A stretch of 7,078 nucleotides of DNA from Burkholderiaceae bacterium (GTDB taxonomy: Bacteria; Pseudomonadota; Gammaproteobacteria; Burkholderiales; Burkholderiaceae). Shown here piece after piece: positions 6,495 to 7,078 of the stretch. The notes below the pieces were generated by a model. That model was not told the origin of the DNA and did no database searches. It saw only the letters and a list, made by a program, of their open reading frames with translations. Both the position numbers and the translations under genes were made by a program. The first letter of the stretch is position 1; the number at the start of each line of letters is the position of its first letter. The DNA lies in NCBI GenBank assembly GCA_947457745.1, contig CANGWT010000083.1:1-7078 (forward strand), read 5' to 3'.

Positions 6495-7078
6495 ATGTCC
6501 CAAACCCCTATTTCTAGCCCTACAGCCTCCAACCCTGGCACTCCTGAGCGCCTAGTAATCGCTTCCCGTGAGAGCCGCCTCGCTATGTGGCAGGCTGAAC
6601 ACGTCCGTGATTGCCTTAAAAAGCTCTATCCGACATGCGATGTACAGATCCTGGGTATGACTACCAGAGGAGACCAAATACTGGATAAAGCCCTCTCTAA
6701 AGTGGGTGGTAAGGGCTTATTTGTAAAAGAGCTAGAAACTGCCCTGGAAGATGGTCGGGCAGATTTGGCGGTGCATTCTCTGAAAGACGTACCTATGGTC
6801 ATGCCAGAGGGCTTTGATTTGTCATGTGTGATGGTGCGGGAGGATGCCCATGATGCATTTGTTTCTAATGACTATGCCAGCTTGGAGGATTTGCCAAAGG
6901 GTGCGGTAGTGGGTACCTCTAGTTTGCGACGAGAGTCTGTTCTGAGATCCAGATTTCCGCATTTGGTGATCCAGCCCTTGAGGGGAAATTTAGATACCCG
7001 TATGGGTAAGCTCGATCGTGGCGAGTACCAAGCAATTATTTTGGCCGCTGCAGGCCTCAAGCGATTGGGTTTAGGAAG
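6495..7078 (+). CDS. hemC: Hydroxymethylbilane synthase (porphobilinogen deaminase), 3'-truncated by window end
   Basis: Joins four porphobilinogen units into hydroxymethylbilane in cytoplasmic heme synthesis. The window holds 194 complete codons of an expected 310 or so; the reading frame is open to the edge. Matches to E. coli HemC run throughout: IASRESRLAMWQAEHV (22-37), TRGDQILD (57-64), VGGKGLFVKELE (70-81), HSLKDVP (94-100) with the catalytic Asp98 (Asp84 in E. coli), the dipyrromethane-binding GTSSLRRE, LRGNLDTRMGKLD, and GEYQAIILAAAGLKRLGL. The cysteine that carries the cofactor lies beyond the edge. The ATG at 6495 gives a Ser/Pro/Thr-rich extension of about 14 residues relative to E. 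coli. This is plausible but not certain; no Shine-Dalgarno sequence supports it. An ATG at 6490 is in another frame and stops after 21 codons. Confidence 0.95.
   Translation, partial: MSQTPISSPTASNPGTPERLVIASRESRLAMWQAEHVRDCLKKLYPTCDVQILGMTTRGDQILDKALSKVGGKGLFVKELETALEDGRADLAVHSLKDVPMVMPEGFDLSCVMVREDAHDAFVSNDYASLEDLPKGAVVGTSSLRRESVLRSRFPHLVIQPLRGNLDTRMGKLDRGEYQAIILAAAGLKRLGLG

Noticed and set aside
6452..6541. N-terminal extension of argH to an ATG at 6541 (502 residues)
   Set aside because: The added 30 residues do not resemble argininosuccinate lyases, are largely antisense to the hemC start, and would force a 47-base overlap of divergent genes. The start at 6451 gives the normal family N-terminus.
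6490..6555. Earlier ATG at 6490 as a hemC start
   Set aside because: It is in a different frame from hemC and reaches a stop after 21 codons.

Overview
The window looks like a chromosomal segment of a betaproteobacterium of the Burkholderiales. G+C is moderate (mid-40s % by eye), and argH and hemC are divergent, as I recall for that order. A small-genome freshwater genus such as Polynucleobacter fits best, but this is recognition by eye and not a search result.

Layout. Bases 33-2300 (+) encode a full-length PLP-dependent amino-acid decarboxylase of the AdiA (arginine decarboxylase) type, followed by a strong intrinsic terminator (2328-2355). Next is a compact type II toxin-antitoxin operon, yefM-yoeB (2419-2929, +). 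A near-perfect 26-bp palindrome (2383-2408) precedes it and reproduces the spacing of the known YefM-YoeB operator. Converging on it, with only 17 bases between stop codons, is a minus-strand operon transcribed in the order argH (6451-5033), TRAP small permease (5027-4476), TRAP large permease (4479-2947). Its junctions are tight: a 5-base gap and then a 4-base ATGA overlap. At the right end hemC starts at 6495 on the plus strand, divergent from argH across 43 bases, and runs off the window edge.

How the genes relate. ArgH makes arginine in the last step of its biosynthesis, and the decarboxylase probably consumes arginine to make agmatine. They lie on opposite strands with other genes between them, so no regulatory link is implied. 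The TRAP pair is a complete membrane module, but no periplasmic binding protein gene is visible, so its partner must be encoded elsewhere. The toxin-antitoxin pair is a self-contained accessory unit between two housekeeping blocks.

I found no tRNA, rRNA, CRISPR array, insertion sequence or phage gene, and no wholly new system. The most informative non-coding signals are the toxin-antitoxin operator and the overlapping divergent promoter region between argH and hemC.
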